From assembly GCA_973895155.1 (NCBI GenBank), contig OZ316892.1, positions 27,404,001-27,468,000 on the forward strand: a stretch of 64,000 bases of DNA. The letters are read 5' to 3'. Both the position numbers and the translations under genes were made by a program. The notes under the pieces were generated by a model. It ran no database searches, was not told the DNA's origin, and worked only from the letters and a program-made list of their open reading frames with translations. Positions 45,708-57,798 of this stretch are shown here, piece by piece. Each line of letters begins with the position of its first letter. Position 1 is the stretch's first letter. The DNA is from Marsupella aquatica (lineage: Eukaryota; Marchantiophyta).

Positions 45708-48700
45708 ATGTCTACGTTGAGAGTGTTGGCGCGGGGCAAGCGCCCAGCCCCCCCACACAGTTCTCCCCCCTCCTCCCCCCCGCCTCGTGGTCGCCTTCGT
45801 GTTTGCTCTTCTTCATTGGATCTCTCTCATCTTCGTGATGACCCCATGCCCGATGTTCTGCCAGTCCCCCCAGTCTACTGCCCACCCCATCGACGCCCTG
45901 GCTCCTCTCCCCAACCCATTCCCCCTCCACCCCTCCAGCATCCCCCTCCGGCCTCTTCATCCACGTCGGTTCCCCCCCCACCTCCTGTCCAGTCGTTCCC
46001 TGCTCCCTCCCCAGACGAGCGTCCCCTGCATACTTGTCCTGAGTGTGGCTGGGTTGGCCTCTCCCTTCCTCATCACCGCGGGCGGGGCCGGTGCCAACGT
46101 CGCCAGCAAGCCCAATCCCAGCCCCCTCTTGACCCAGTTAGCTCTGCCCCTCCTTCCTTGGAGGCTTCCGAGCAGGCATGGAGTTGGGTTCGCTCTCTAG
46201 ACCCCCTTCCAGCCTACCATCCAGGGTACATTAGACCTCGCCTTTATAACCACATCCCACTAGCGTTGCGCCCATTAGTTCGGTCATCCTTGTTGCAACT
46301 CATGCAGCTTATCTTGGCGCATCCTATCGAGGTCTCCTATTGGTCTTTACTCATGCTTTTTCCACAGTGGACTCTTACCCTCCCTAGTCACGGTGGTCGC
46401 GTGGGTCATCGTGAGACTGCCTCTCGTATCCATCGTTTTCTGCGGGGAGATTGGGAACAACTTCAGGAAGAGTACTTTCTTCGAGCCCGTTCCTTTACTA
46501 CCCGTGCTTTGTCTGACCCAGCTCGCCACTCTCATCCTCCAGAGCATAGACGCCTTCGTCGCTCTTGTCGTTTGGCCCAGGCTGGTGAATATCGTCGTGC
46601 GGTCCAGGCCCTTTCTCCCACCACACCAGCCCCCCCTGGCGAGGTCACCTTGACGGCCCTTCAGGATCTCCATCCGCAGCCCTATGATCAGCTCCCCTTG
46701 TTCGTGGAGGATTTTGAGCTTGAGGAGGATCTTCAGTTTAGTAGGGACCACTTCACCTATGCTTTCCTCCATGCTCCGCGTTGCGCGGCTGGTGGCCCCT
46801 CTGGCTATGTCTTTGAGCATTTTCGTGATTTATTCCCCCCTGAGGATCCTCAGTCTGGTTTTCCAGTTTTCTTCTCCTTTTGCCAGTGTATTGCTGCCGG
46901 CCGTTTGCCTCCTCCCGTCTCTCGGCTTTTGAGTGCTTCTCGTTTATTGGCCATGGCTAAGTCTTCACCGGGTGTTCGGCCCATAGCTATTGGAGAGGTT
47001 TTTCTTCGTCTGGTGTCTCGCGCACTTTCATCGCAGTATCGCTCTGCACTATCGGATCATCTCTCTCCACATCAGTTTGCAGTGGGCGTTCCTGGCGGTT
47101 GTGAGACAGTTATTGCGGGTATTCGTACTACCTTGGACCTCCACCCTGATTGGGTTTTCCTCCAGGTTGATGTCTCCAATGCTTTCAATACGGTTTCTCG
47201 GGCAGCAATTTTTCGTGCTTTGAGGGCAGCGGATCCAGACATCCAGTCCCTTATCCCCTTTGTCCGTTGTTTTTATGGGTGTGAGGCCCCCCTCTTCTAT
47301 AGTCATCACACCTCTACAGGAGTGTATACCACTCTTTCTTCTGCAGAAGGTACACGTCAGGGTGACCCTTTGGGTGGGCCTCTTTTTGCCATTGCCCATT
47401 TTACTGCTTTACGAGAAGCCTCCGCGGCCCACCCCCAGTGTATCTTCCCCTCCCTTTCAGATGACACCCACATCATTGGTCCACCTTTTGCTGTTACTTC
47501 TGCCCTCGCCACCCTTTCCACCCATTTGTTGGGCCTCGGTTTACGAGTACAGCCGGTGAAGAGTCGTGCATGGAGTCCAGCTGGGTTACCCTCTGATCTT
47601 GCGCTTCCCCCTGGGTTCTTACGTCCTGCCGACGGTCTTCGGGTCCTTGGCTCCCCAGTCGGTACCGCCTCCTTTTGCTCATCTTTCATTGCTGACGCTC
47701 TCCAGGCTGCCTTAGCCCCTACTCCTATGCTCCCTAAGTTAGCAGACTCTCAGGCAGCATTTGGGTTGTTATTGAGATGCATCCACCCTCGTGCGTCCTA
47801 TTTGGCTCGGACACATCCCCCTACCGAGGACCTTTCTCTACACCTCCGAGCGTTTGATGTCTCCATTCGTGAGACTTTGGCCTCTCTTTTAGGGCCAGGT
47901 ACTTTACTCTCATCTCCGTGGCTTCATCGACAGCTCAGTCTTCCTATTTCTCACGGTGGTTTTGGGCTTACTTCCACTGAGCGCCTTGCACCTTTGGCCT
48001 TCTTGGGCGCGTGGGCGGCCGCCTTCTCATTGTTGGCAGATCGTTTCCTTACTGAGGATCAACCTTTTTTACTTTCATCTCTCATGGAGGTCGAGGAGGG
48101 TTCCCTCCCATTTCAGGTTCATTTGCGCACGGCTCGGTCATCATTACCCGATCCTGTTCGAGCTGCGTTACCTTCATTCTAGGAGTTTTTATCCTTGGAC
48201 CCCGTCCGTCTTCAGGCAGACCTTGCTGGGCGTATGCACGCTTTCACCCTCTCCAGCATCCTCACCGAGGCACCTGACACGGACCGAGCTCGGATTCTTT
48301 CTTCCGGAGGGAAGGGCGCAGGAGGCTGGCTTCAGGCCAATCCAGTCATTCCTCACCTGCGGATGTCTTCAGCGGAGTTTGTGACAGCCATGCGTCTTCG
48401 TATGGGCTTGCCCCACCCACTTCTTGCTGGTTTACCTCCTACTTGCACTTGTGGGAAGCCTTGTGATGCCACAGGTGTCCATCTTCTTCGATGCAGTTTG
48501 GGCGGCGAAACCATTTTTGTTCACGACGCTGTGAGAGATGCGACTGCTCAGGTTCTCTCTGGCTCTTTGGTCTGCGCGCGGCGGGAGGTGGTGCTCGAGT
48601 TACCTAGTCCTCCATCACAGCGGTTACGGGTGGATCTTACCATGGTCCGTGATGGTCACCGTACTTTGGCAGATGTAGTGGTGGCAAACCCATTGCGCCA

Positions 48701-49100
48701 AGACATCATTGGGACAGCGGCAACAACGGCAGGGGCAGCAGCATCACGAGCAGCACAAATGAAGGAGGCCAAATATGTTGCACGAGCTTCATCTGATAGC
48801 TTCCTGCCCCTTGCTCTTGAGATATTTGGGCGTCTCCATCATCAGTTCGACGGGCTTCTTCGCCAAGCTGCTCGGGATGTTCACGGCCGGATGGGTCCCA
48901 CTGGGCCCCCGCTATCTGTTTTGACCACGCACTTTCGCCAACGCATTTCAGTCACCTTACAGCGTGCTCAAGCTCGGGCCGTCTATCGTCGATCTCTGAC
49001 AGTGGGTGCTAGTGTGACTCCGCAGCGGCTAGCCCCCCTAGAGGACATTCCTGTCCCACTTGCCGATCTAGTTTCGACACTTGATGTAGACCACTAGCTT
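45708..49100 (+). pseudogene. RLE-type (R2-like) non-LTR retrotransposon ORF with one in-frame stop
   Basis: The frame runs from ATG 45708 to TAG 48180-48182 (824 codons) and, in the same frame, from 48183 to the stop at about 49097, so one TAG splits an otherwise open protein of about 1,130 aa. N-terminal zinc finger: CPECGWVGLSLPHHRGRGRC. Reverse transcriptase: VFLQVDVSNAFNTV (motif A), GTRQGDPLGGPLF (motif B) and FPSLSDDTHIIG (motif C, SDD where ADD is common). C-terminal part: CTCGKPCDATGVHLLRC (CCHC), then RVDLTM...ADVVVANP and KEAKY, matching the CCHC plus PD-(D/E)XK endonuclease of R2/NeSL/HERO-type elements. The protein nicks DNA and copies its own RNA at the nick. No AP-endonuclease is present. 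A related copy is at 51716-52661. The exact clade needs a tree. Confidence 0.88.
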
Positions 49101-49333
49101 GTAGCCACATTTGCTAGGTATGATGAGGACCTCGGTCCATTTGCGGTAGTTTTAGTTACTCTTTCTTGGTTTTTAGGGGTTTCCTTTTGCTCACTTCTTT
49201 TAGTTCCTCTTTCTTGGTTTTTAGGGTTTCCTTTTGCTCACTTCTTTTGCGTTTGGTTTTGTCCACTTGGGACCTCTCTTGTTTATTCTTTTGTACTCTA
49301 TTTGGCCTTTTTCTGTATAAAGTATGTGTATAT
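49101..49333 (+). other. 3' UTR of the RLE-type LINE
   Basis: Shared with the copy at 52425-52661, which sets the element end near TAAAGTATGTGTATAT. It contains two tandem units of about 48 bp (CTCTTTCTTGGTTTTTAGGG...GCTCACTTCTTTT) and has no poly-A tail. Confidence 0.8.
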
Positions 49334-49461
49334 TCCCCCTTCTTGCAAGTTTGGTTTTTTTTCCTTTGGACCTCTTTTTTGCCTGTCTCATTGAATGTAC
49401 TTTGCTGGCCAGTTTTTGTAAACAAGCTTAGAATGTTAATTTCCATGGTTTTCTTAATCAG

Positions 49462-49580
49462 TTTTTTTTTAAAATTATTTTTGAAACCTGTGAAACCCCA
49501 CAGAAAGGGAGCAGTTAGTTAGACCATTTAAAACTAGACATATGAGTCTCAACTCAAGTGAGCTATCACACATCCATGCC
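49462..49580 (-). mobile_element. tRNA-derived SINE-like element, family A, copy 3
   Basis: In minus sense GGCATGGATGTGTGATAGCT ... TGTGGGGTTTCACAGGTTTC, ending in an A-rich tail (AAAATAATTTTAAAAAAAA). It starts about 130 bp after the LINE end. Confidence 0.6.
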
Positions 49581-51715
49581 TCTATGGGCCCCATTGTTTG
49601 TTTCTTGTTTTCCTTCCTAGTGTGTGCATTGGATTCTCCTTGGTTGGTTGCCCCCAGTGGTGAGTAAATGACCACTACTCATAGACAACATGCACATCTG
49701 TAACATCTAATAATCACACAAGTAGTTGACTCAAGAGATGTATAATTCATCTCAACAAAGATTGTGTTCACATGAGCACACCAAAGAGCTTGACTGAAAA
49801 CCTGTTAATTATATTAAGTCTTCACAAACTAAGCTATTTCCATTTCTCAATTGGTTCTGTAGCAATGCGCATACACTTCACTCACTACTGTAGGTAGCCT
49901 TTGCTAGAGAATATAATAGTAGCACATCTAATTTGAACCAAGCATTTGACTATGATTATACTAATTGCATGTGATAACTCTAGACTTAAGAATCAAGATG
50001 TTACATTGATTTCTTGTTGGATAGTTTATTTTATTGTAGAGGTCATTCCTTCAAAGTCAATTAAGTTTTGTTTATTGTATGGTTCCTTCACAAGTGGACC
50101 ATTAAGCTTGGACGTCCAAACTTTGATGGGATACTAAATGTTCTTTGTACGAAAGTTGAACTTTTTTCTCTAAAATTATGTCATCAAATTAAAAAGTGAG
50201 TTTAGATAAATCCTTGGAAGCTTACAAGTCCCCTTTGGCATGATGAATAAGCCAGTGAAGGCTACTGGTGCATAATGCTCTAGCCAATAGTAAATGGGCG
50301 ACTCCATGCACGCAACACATTGGGGAGGGATAAACTCTTGCCAGTTCTCCTAGGTCAGGGCCCACTGGTTGACCCTGTATTGCTAGTAAACTGATCAATT
50401 TGAGTCAAATCCCATCTGGTAGAGATTAGAGTTTTACATTACTATAGCAAGCTCATCCTGGAACTTACACACTTTGTTAATTTGTCTTGTATAAAAATAA
50501 TATACTTTTACTTTATCTGAATGAGGTGAATTACCAAATAAAGTCCAAAACCTGACAAGAAAGATTTCAATGAGACCAACCCAAGGGTAAGAAAACCAGG
50601 TAAAGTTTAAAATAAATAAACTTTGGATTGTGTGCCAGATTAATTTTTACTTTTTGAAATAAATCAAACTTGTCCTACCTTATTGTCAACACCTTAAGGT
50701 AAATTAGTTCATGGACCCCCATCTATTTTGATTGAGATTGAATCAATTGAAGGGCACAATTCAGAATGAGGGTGGGCCTACTATTAATTGAACAGTCGGT
50801 TACTCAGGTTAAATAAAACGGTTATTTTTGAAACATTTTTACATTAAGGTTTACAGCATGATGTCCTCAATTTTACCAAAATACTGTTACAAATGGGTGA
50901 AGTAATTTTATTTTGTAAACCAATCCGTACGCATCATGATGACATGGCATGCTATGGAGTCTCAAATTTTGGAAGGAAACTCTAGTGGGGTCCGTAACAA
51001 TAATTGAGTAGGCACACTACTTTGCCCTTTATTCCTCTAGGGCATAGTATGCTATTATCTATCAAGTGTATCTTTACGGATAAAAAATAATTATGTTCAA
51101 AACCAAAGACGGGAAGTATATGCTTGATGGGACCTTGCCAAAACAAATAGTCCAGGTGGTTTTGGTAGCTCAACAGTAGTTGGGTACAAAGACTAATCTT
51201 TGAGGAGGTCCTGAGATTAAAACTCGTTGTTGGTTATTGACTCTGCAGAATAATGCTTTTAGAGTGTGGCATGAAAATAAATTTGTTGCTTTGACAAGGA
51301 TTAAAAGTTGAAGGAAATCCATGACTTACCCTAAATAAAAAGGAATTCTGATAAAATTTGAAAGGATTTATTTCAAGTTCCAAATCAATGAACTTACAAA
51401 GACTACACTTTCATAAGTGTAATTAAAACATACATAATTACCTCCAAAAAATTAGCAATCCAAAGCAGGTCAGGTGGGGAGGTATGATAACATAGCAAGG
51501 CCATCGGTTAGATTAGATCTTTGCATAACAGGGTGAAACAAGCAGGACCTGGTGAGTACCTGTTTCCCAACTCAAACCTGAGTTATCTCAGTGTCATGGC
51601 CCTACTTCTCCTTTTGTAAAATGAGGTGTGACTTTAGGTGTTGGCAGGCTCCCTACACTGCTTATCCTTCCCTCAAGCCTGTTTATGCAAGCTATTGTGG
51701 ATCCAGAGCTCTCCC
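49581..51715. other. AT-rich spacer, no gene seen
   Basis: No domain, RNA gene or clear repeat found between the two LINE copies. Confidence 0.4.
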
Positions 51716-52661
51716 ATGCGTCTTCGTTTGGGCTTGCCCCACCCACTTCTTGCTGGTTTACCTCCTACTTGCACTTGTGGGAAGCCTTGTGATGCCACAG
51801 GTGTCCATCTTCTTCGATGCAGTTTGGCGGCGAAACCATTTTTGTTCATGACGCTGTGAGAGATGCGACTGCTCAGGTTCTCTCTGGCTCTTTGGTCTGC
51901 GCGCGGCGGGAGGTGGTGCTCGAGTTACCTAGTCCTCCATCACAGCGGTTACGGGTGGATCTTACCATGGTCCGTGATGGTCACCGTACTTTGGCAGATG
52001 TAGTGGTGGCAAACCCATTGCGCCAAGACATCATTGGGACAGCGGCAACAACGGCAGGGGCAGCAGCATCACGAGCAGCACAAACGAAGGAGGCCAAATA
52101 TGCTGCACGAGCTTCATCTGATAGCTTCCTGCCCCTTGCTCTTGAGATATTTGGGCGTCTTCATCATCAGTTCGACGGGCTTCTTCGCCAAGCTGCTCGG
52201 GATGTTCACGGCCGGATGGGTCCCACCGGGCCCCCGCTATCTGTTTTGACCACGCACTTTCGCCAACGCATTTCAGTCACCTTACAGCGTGCTCAAGCTC
52301 GGGCCGTCTATCGTCGATCTCTGACAGTGGGTGCTAGTGTGACTCCGCAGCGGCTAGCCCCCCTAGAGGACATTCCTGTCCCACTTGCCGATCTAGTTTC
52401 GACACTTGATGTAGACCACTAGCTTGTAGCCACATTTGCTAGGTATGATGAGGACCTCGGTCCATTTGCGGTAGTTTTAGTTACTCTTTCTTGGTTTTTA
52501 GGGGTTTCCTTTTGCTCACTTCTTTTAGTTCCTCTTTCTTGGTTTTTAGGGTTTCCTTTTGCTCACTTCTTTTGCGTTTGGTTTTGTCCACTTGGGACCT
52601 CTCTTGTTTATTCTTTTGTACTCTATTTGGCCTTTTTCTATATAAAGTATGTGTATATATT
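51716..52661 (+). mobile_element. 5'-truncated copy of the RLE-type LINE
   Basis: Matches 48390-49333 almost base for base: about 200 codons of the endonuclease domain plus the 3' UTR with its two tandem units. A one-base deletion in the G run near 51826 shifts the frame at CSLGGE, and there are few other changes, such as MKEAKYVARA to TKEAKYAARA. TCTCCCAT at 51710-51717 recurs at 52665-52672, just past the 3' end, a likely target duplication overlapping the 5' join. 5' truncation is typical of LINE insertions that stop copying early. Confidence 0.9.
51817..52422 (+). pseudogene. Endonuclease-domain fragment of the truncated LINE
   Basis: An open frame of 201 codons starting by chance at ATG after the frameshift, covering HDAVRDATAQVL to LVSTLDVDH. 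It lacks the RT and the intact CCHC and so is not a gene product. Confidence 0.85.
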
Positions 52662-52672
52662 CCTTCTCCCAT

Positions 52673-55226
52673 TTCAACCAAACTCTCTTGCTCCCATTGA
52701 CTTAGGGTTTGGCACCTAATACAGACAAAGAACTAGTTTTTCACCTGGAGTATCACCCTGTGTCCAATGTTTTAAGCTACAAGAGGGCCCCCAAAAGAGG
52801 GTCCACTTGCCTCCAGGCTTGCCCCTAGTAGTGCACATTACTGCTGGGCACAATCACTGGAAAATTCACCATTCCATTGGGAAATCACAGTTTTGACTCA
52901 TTGCGCGGGCTGAGAGTGACTAGAGGAGGAGGAGGAGATGAAAAATTCAATAGCACTTTCATAGAAGTGTAACTTACCTGCTCGTATGGAATGTGTCCAA
53001 AACTATAAGACATTTAAATCTATGAATATGAACTTAATACAATTAGTCTTAGGTTTTGGAAATTATTTTCTAGTGGGGGTTTCAAAGACCAACCTTACGA
53101 TGGATGGGGCTTTACTGATGGGCCTTTGAATTGTAAAAACTTGTGCGTACCTTCAAAAACACTTAAAGTCTTGGCAACAGCCATTTATTAGCATCAGTAT
53201 GCATGATTGGTATTTCAAACAATAGCATCTATTTTTCAAAAACGATCAGAAATGTCAGGAATGTTATTTACGAGTCCCTCATTCCTCACTCGCTCCTACT
53301 CATTAATGGCGCCGCTAAAAGAGGAAACTCCTCCCTTTCACCGCAACGGGTTTGAAAATTCGACGGCCTAGATCACTCCTCAAATCCGATTCACAACTTT
53401 CCCCGTCGATCCCACTTTCCACTTGCGGCTGATAGAGGAGTGGATAAGGGCCGGACCTGACCTCCCGATCCCCGAACGTGGTATTCGTTGTCCCTAAGTG
53501 TCCTCCGCAGCATCAACCGGTCAGTCTGGTCATTGTCTCTCGGTTCCCGGTCAGTGACCGGTAGAGTCCAGGTACTCTAAATAGCAGACGTCAGCTATGA
53601 ACTTAGTACTTACTGTACTTATAGTCCTACCTTTACTTTTCCACCGACTAGGTGTACCCCCATAGGCCCATACGGTGTGTTATGGTACAGTGAGATTACG
53701 ATTAATACTGCCAGAGTTTATGAGCAGGAGGTTCTAAACGGCCGTTCGACAGCGTTGTATTTGAATACGGCCGTCGATCCCGGAAGTAGATCACCGGATA
53801 TAATTAAGTCAAACTATTATCCGAAATAGCGAATGCTAAGGTTACTGTGGGTAGAAAAGCGCCAATCCGACCTCGACACTGATGGTACCGTAAACAGCTG
53901 TAAAGAGTAAAGACTTACGGTGCATGTTTCGTCGGCGTGCAATCCAGTACCCGAAGCTCAACTCGAAGCTGTACCGAGCCTGGGCCCTGCCTGCCATGCT
54001 TCGCGTGAACGGCTCCCGAGTCAGAATGCCAGGCCTGTCCCAGAGCACGTGGCCGGTTACCGGTTCTCACGACCGGGCATGTTTTGCGGCAGGGAAGGAT
54101 CTTTCTCATCTCTTGTTCACCTTTTCTTGTTTAGTTGGGTTTTTTTTACTGCAGTAAAACTTGAATTTTCTTTTTCGTATATAAAATTTCCGGTCATCTT
54201 CTTGGGTCCAGTAAGAGAGCTTCGAAAATCTATCTGGAAAAATCCATGCCATCATCTATTTCTTGACCTCCTTCACCGACGGTGAGTAAAATAACATACA
54301 AATTTTGATTTTATCCATAAAATTATAATCTGGAAAGACTAGGTTTCACTTTGTTTCTGGCACCTAGGATGAAGTCTCTGCATACAACAATTAACAAACC
54401 AGGGGTACATTAAGGGAGACCCTGAGAAGGTAGACAGTCTGAACAATGCAAACTAGAGTTTAAGGTATAGACCCTCTTGTTTACCACACTTGCCGTGGGT
54501 GGGGCTGAGGTTTATTACCTAATAATTAAAAAACCCCTTTTTAAAGAAAGTAATGGAAATTATCACCAACACAAGACTAGCACATCAAAGGTATGAAAAG
54601 ACCTACTGTACTAGTGCCGCGTTACTCCCGTCATCCTTCACAATAACTACCACAACGTAAACAAATGACTTTATTGTATAAAACCTTAATCTCCAAAGTA
54701 TCCTGCATTATTGCACGTTTAACTGGGCTATGGCGGCTAAGAAGAAGCCTAGATCTCTAACGATTATTCTCTCATAGGCATTCAGATCGTACCAAAGCTA
54801 TAGGTTTGAGTGTATTACTTCGTTACAACGACCAATAAAAATCACCTACTGTAGTGTGTTTCTTCCTTAGTTTATGGAAGGCTAGTGTAGTTCTTCATTT
54901 CTCGGGCTGTGCACTGTTGACTTGTTTCCTCCAATGTTGTTCTCCACCCCCAATGTTAGGCCCACATCCAATACCTTAGTGACAATCGGGTTAGCGCATT
55001 AAATAAGTTATTAGGAGTTTTTGAGTCTGTGAGACAAAAATTTAGATAGTAGTGTTTGTATATCTTGGAAATTTACAATCTGTTTGTTTCGGGAACATTC
55101 CAAGCATTTAATGTAAACCACTTATGACATTGTTTAAAAGTAAAAAATGAGATGTGGAGGAATTATTTGTGGCATTCTTCTCCAATTTGAAGAAAAACAT
55201 ATTAATTTTTTGCCGCTGTGCATGTG
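52673..55226. other. Spacer, no gene seen
   Basis: A GC-richer block at about 53280-54110 has frames of 64-121 codons with no recognisable domain; the rest is AT-rich. Confidence 0.35.
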
Positions 55227-55289
55227 CGAACCTGATCCTCCCTAAGGTACCATGTGCCAACTTGATCCTCCGTAAGGTACTGTGCTGTG
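55227..55289 (+). repeat. Short tandem duplication, about 32-bp unit
   Basis: GTGCGAACCTGATCCTCC.TAAGGTAC occurs twice with few changes. Confidence 0.75.
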
Positions 55290-57798
55290 CAGTACAGCCT
55301 GACTAGTGGTAGACCATGACATTAGGATTTTTGCACTTTACAGGATGCATGTGTTTGTCTCTGTGCCCTTGAATTAAATTGATCCTCGGACGGACAAGAA
55401 CATTTGACCTTGACAATGAGATTGACCAAACAAATATAGGAAAAAAACCTAGTTATACAATGGAAGGGTGGTAGCAGAGTAAAATTATTTCGGTGGTCCA
55501 TAGCAGCGTCCGACTGGTCTTGAATAGAAAGAATACTCCAACGGAGAAGACAAGGGACAAGGAAAAATATTTCAATCAAGTCCATAGAAGAGAAAATTGA
55601 TTTCCAACAGAGAAGAAACGAAAAATTGCTAAAGATTCTTAACCATCATTTTCAATCAAGTCCATAGAGTACGTGGACTCGGCCCGTACCTGGATACTTA
55701 ATATATTAATTGAAAAAATACATATAACTCACATATATGTACATGTACACCTCGTATAGTTCTAGTACGACACCATAACGCGACTTGAGTATGCGCAATT
55801 ATTTGAAATTCCTAAAAATCCTTCGAGATATTCTATGAATCTTCTATCTGGGCGGTCTATTCCATCTACAAACGGCTGAGATTGCATACGCTCTCCCGGA
55901 CCGTATCACAAGTACAGAGGCGCACATCGATGTCACCGTGCGAGATTCACCGCGACGGCTATGGCGGGAGGAGAGAGGTAACTTCACAATTATTACTGCC
56001 GTCGCTGTAATAATTTGTCAGGAGTGCAGCGATGGGGAGCGAGAGGGCGAAGCAGAGGGCGACGGACAGAAGATGACGGTTGATGTCGTAGAGCCACCGG
56101 CGAAAGGGAGGGTGAGAGGGACTGAATAGGCGGGGGGAATGGAGCGTGAGAAAGGGGACAGGGTGAAGCAGAGGGCGGTCGACGGAGGTGCAGAGCAGGA
56201 GGCAAAAGGAAGGAAAGGAGAGCGATGGCGGAGGAGAGGAGAGCAGAGAGGGAGGAAGGAGTCGAGAGAATGCGGAGCTCGACGGACGATTGATGAGAGC
56301 GTGATTTCATAGAAGGAGGAGATCGGGAAAAGGAGATTTCGAATCATCAATAACCTGCCTTTACATTCGTCCGCATTCCTCGTGGAGTAGTGGAGATTGC
56401 TGCTTTTTCTCCGTGGCCCCGTGTGGAGTTTTCAGTCCGTGCGGGGATGGACAGGTGATCATCGACATTCGATCCCTCAGGAGGAGTCAGGACGGAGGTG
56501 GAGACCGGAGATCCAAGAAGAGAGAAGAGGAACGAGGAGGTGGAGAAACGCTGGAGAAGACAAATCTTCTTTGCGCCTGATAATAATATACAAAGATGGC
56601 AAGGCGTTGAACGAAGACCTTTGATTATTATTATGTTATCATCATCATAGGCTTCTAGGTACGGTCTTCTAGCTCAACGGGCAGCGCAGAAGCTGCGCCC
56701 GAGGAGGACGAAGTTGAAGGATCGACGTGACGAGCGACGAGGACAAAGTCGAAGAATAGACGTGAAGAGAGGGAGACCTACAATAGAGAAGGCGGGCCGC
56801 GGAGCCGCAGAGGGGAATAGTCAGCTTGAAGTGATTTTGTTTGTGGCAAGGATGAGAGAGTGAGTACGACTTTAGTAGGTTGATTAGTTGTTAGTTGATG
56901 AGTCGTAGAGCCGTGGTTTGATTTGCGAGGGGGTCACACCAGTGGAAATCATAGGAGGCACTCAAGGCAGGAGCCTAGGAGAGGATTCAGGTGTGGTGTG
57001 GTGTCGCGTGGTGAACAGACAGGCGCCCTGATTGTGCGTCCATCTGTTCGTCTTTTTGGATTGTGTTTGTGTCAAATGAGCCTTGTCGTCCGTTTCATTA
57101 CTTGGTGGGGACAGAAGCAGAACGCGTCTGGTCTAGGGAAAAGCGCTGCTATAGTGAAATCGTGCCTGATTTGGTCGCCAGTGACTATCTCGAGCCAGAC
57201 TTTTGAGAATGAGTGTTGTCTCGTGCATTTCTTAGATTTCTCACGAAGACTCGATTGGGCTGGACTAGATACTAGACCCGGAGAAGGTGGTGGAGGCCAG
57301 AAGAGAAAGTAGACAGCAATAAGCTGGAGGATAGACTAGGTCCATAGCGTAGTGGAGGTGGAAAGAAGGGAAGCTGCAGCTGTGAGTTGCTAGTTCGCGG
57401 TAGTCATTTGAATGCGCATGACCTGGGAGCTGAAGGAACTGTCGGCAGCCTTAGCGGTGGGGAATTATCGACTTTGTTGCGGTTCTCTGTTTTGCTCTCC
57501 GTTGATCGATCGAGTGGTTCCCTCTCACTCTTCTTAGTTCCAATCTAAGGAATGAAGGAAACGTTAGGTTTCCCACGAGGAACTTGAGCATTATTTTGCT
57601 TAGTTTCGATCTTTTCTGATCTCGTTCTGGCCTCTGGATCTGGTTCATATCATTCTGTTGGCTCCTAGTCTCTTTTTGCCGCTTGTCGTTGTGAGTGAGA
57701 GCTGCTGAAGCTGGCGCGGTGGGTGTTCTCGTTGTAGAGTTTACGAATCAGGAGAATCAGTGTCGTGATCTTACAACGCTCTCCTAGAGGGAGTGGAA
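55290..57798 (+). promoter_or_regulatory. Upstream region of the glutaredoxin-like gene
   Basis: AT-rich to about 55900, then strongly purine-rich on the plus strand (56030-56340 and 56470-56800), with repeated GCAGAGGGCG and GAGGACGAAGT words like those before the thioredoxin gene. TTTCAATCAAGTCCATAGA occurs twice, near 55571 and 55651. A GTGAGTACG word near 56860 could be a leader splice donor. The 129-codon frame at 56923-57312 has no known domain. Confidence 0.35.

Noticed and set aside
56923-57312. 129-codon frame upstream of the glutaredoxin-like gene
   Set aside because: No domain or homology word; more likely part of the leader region.
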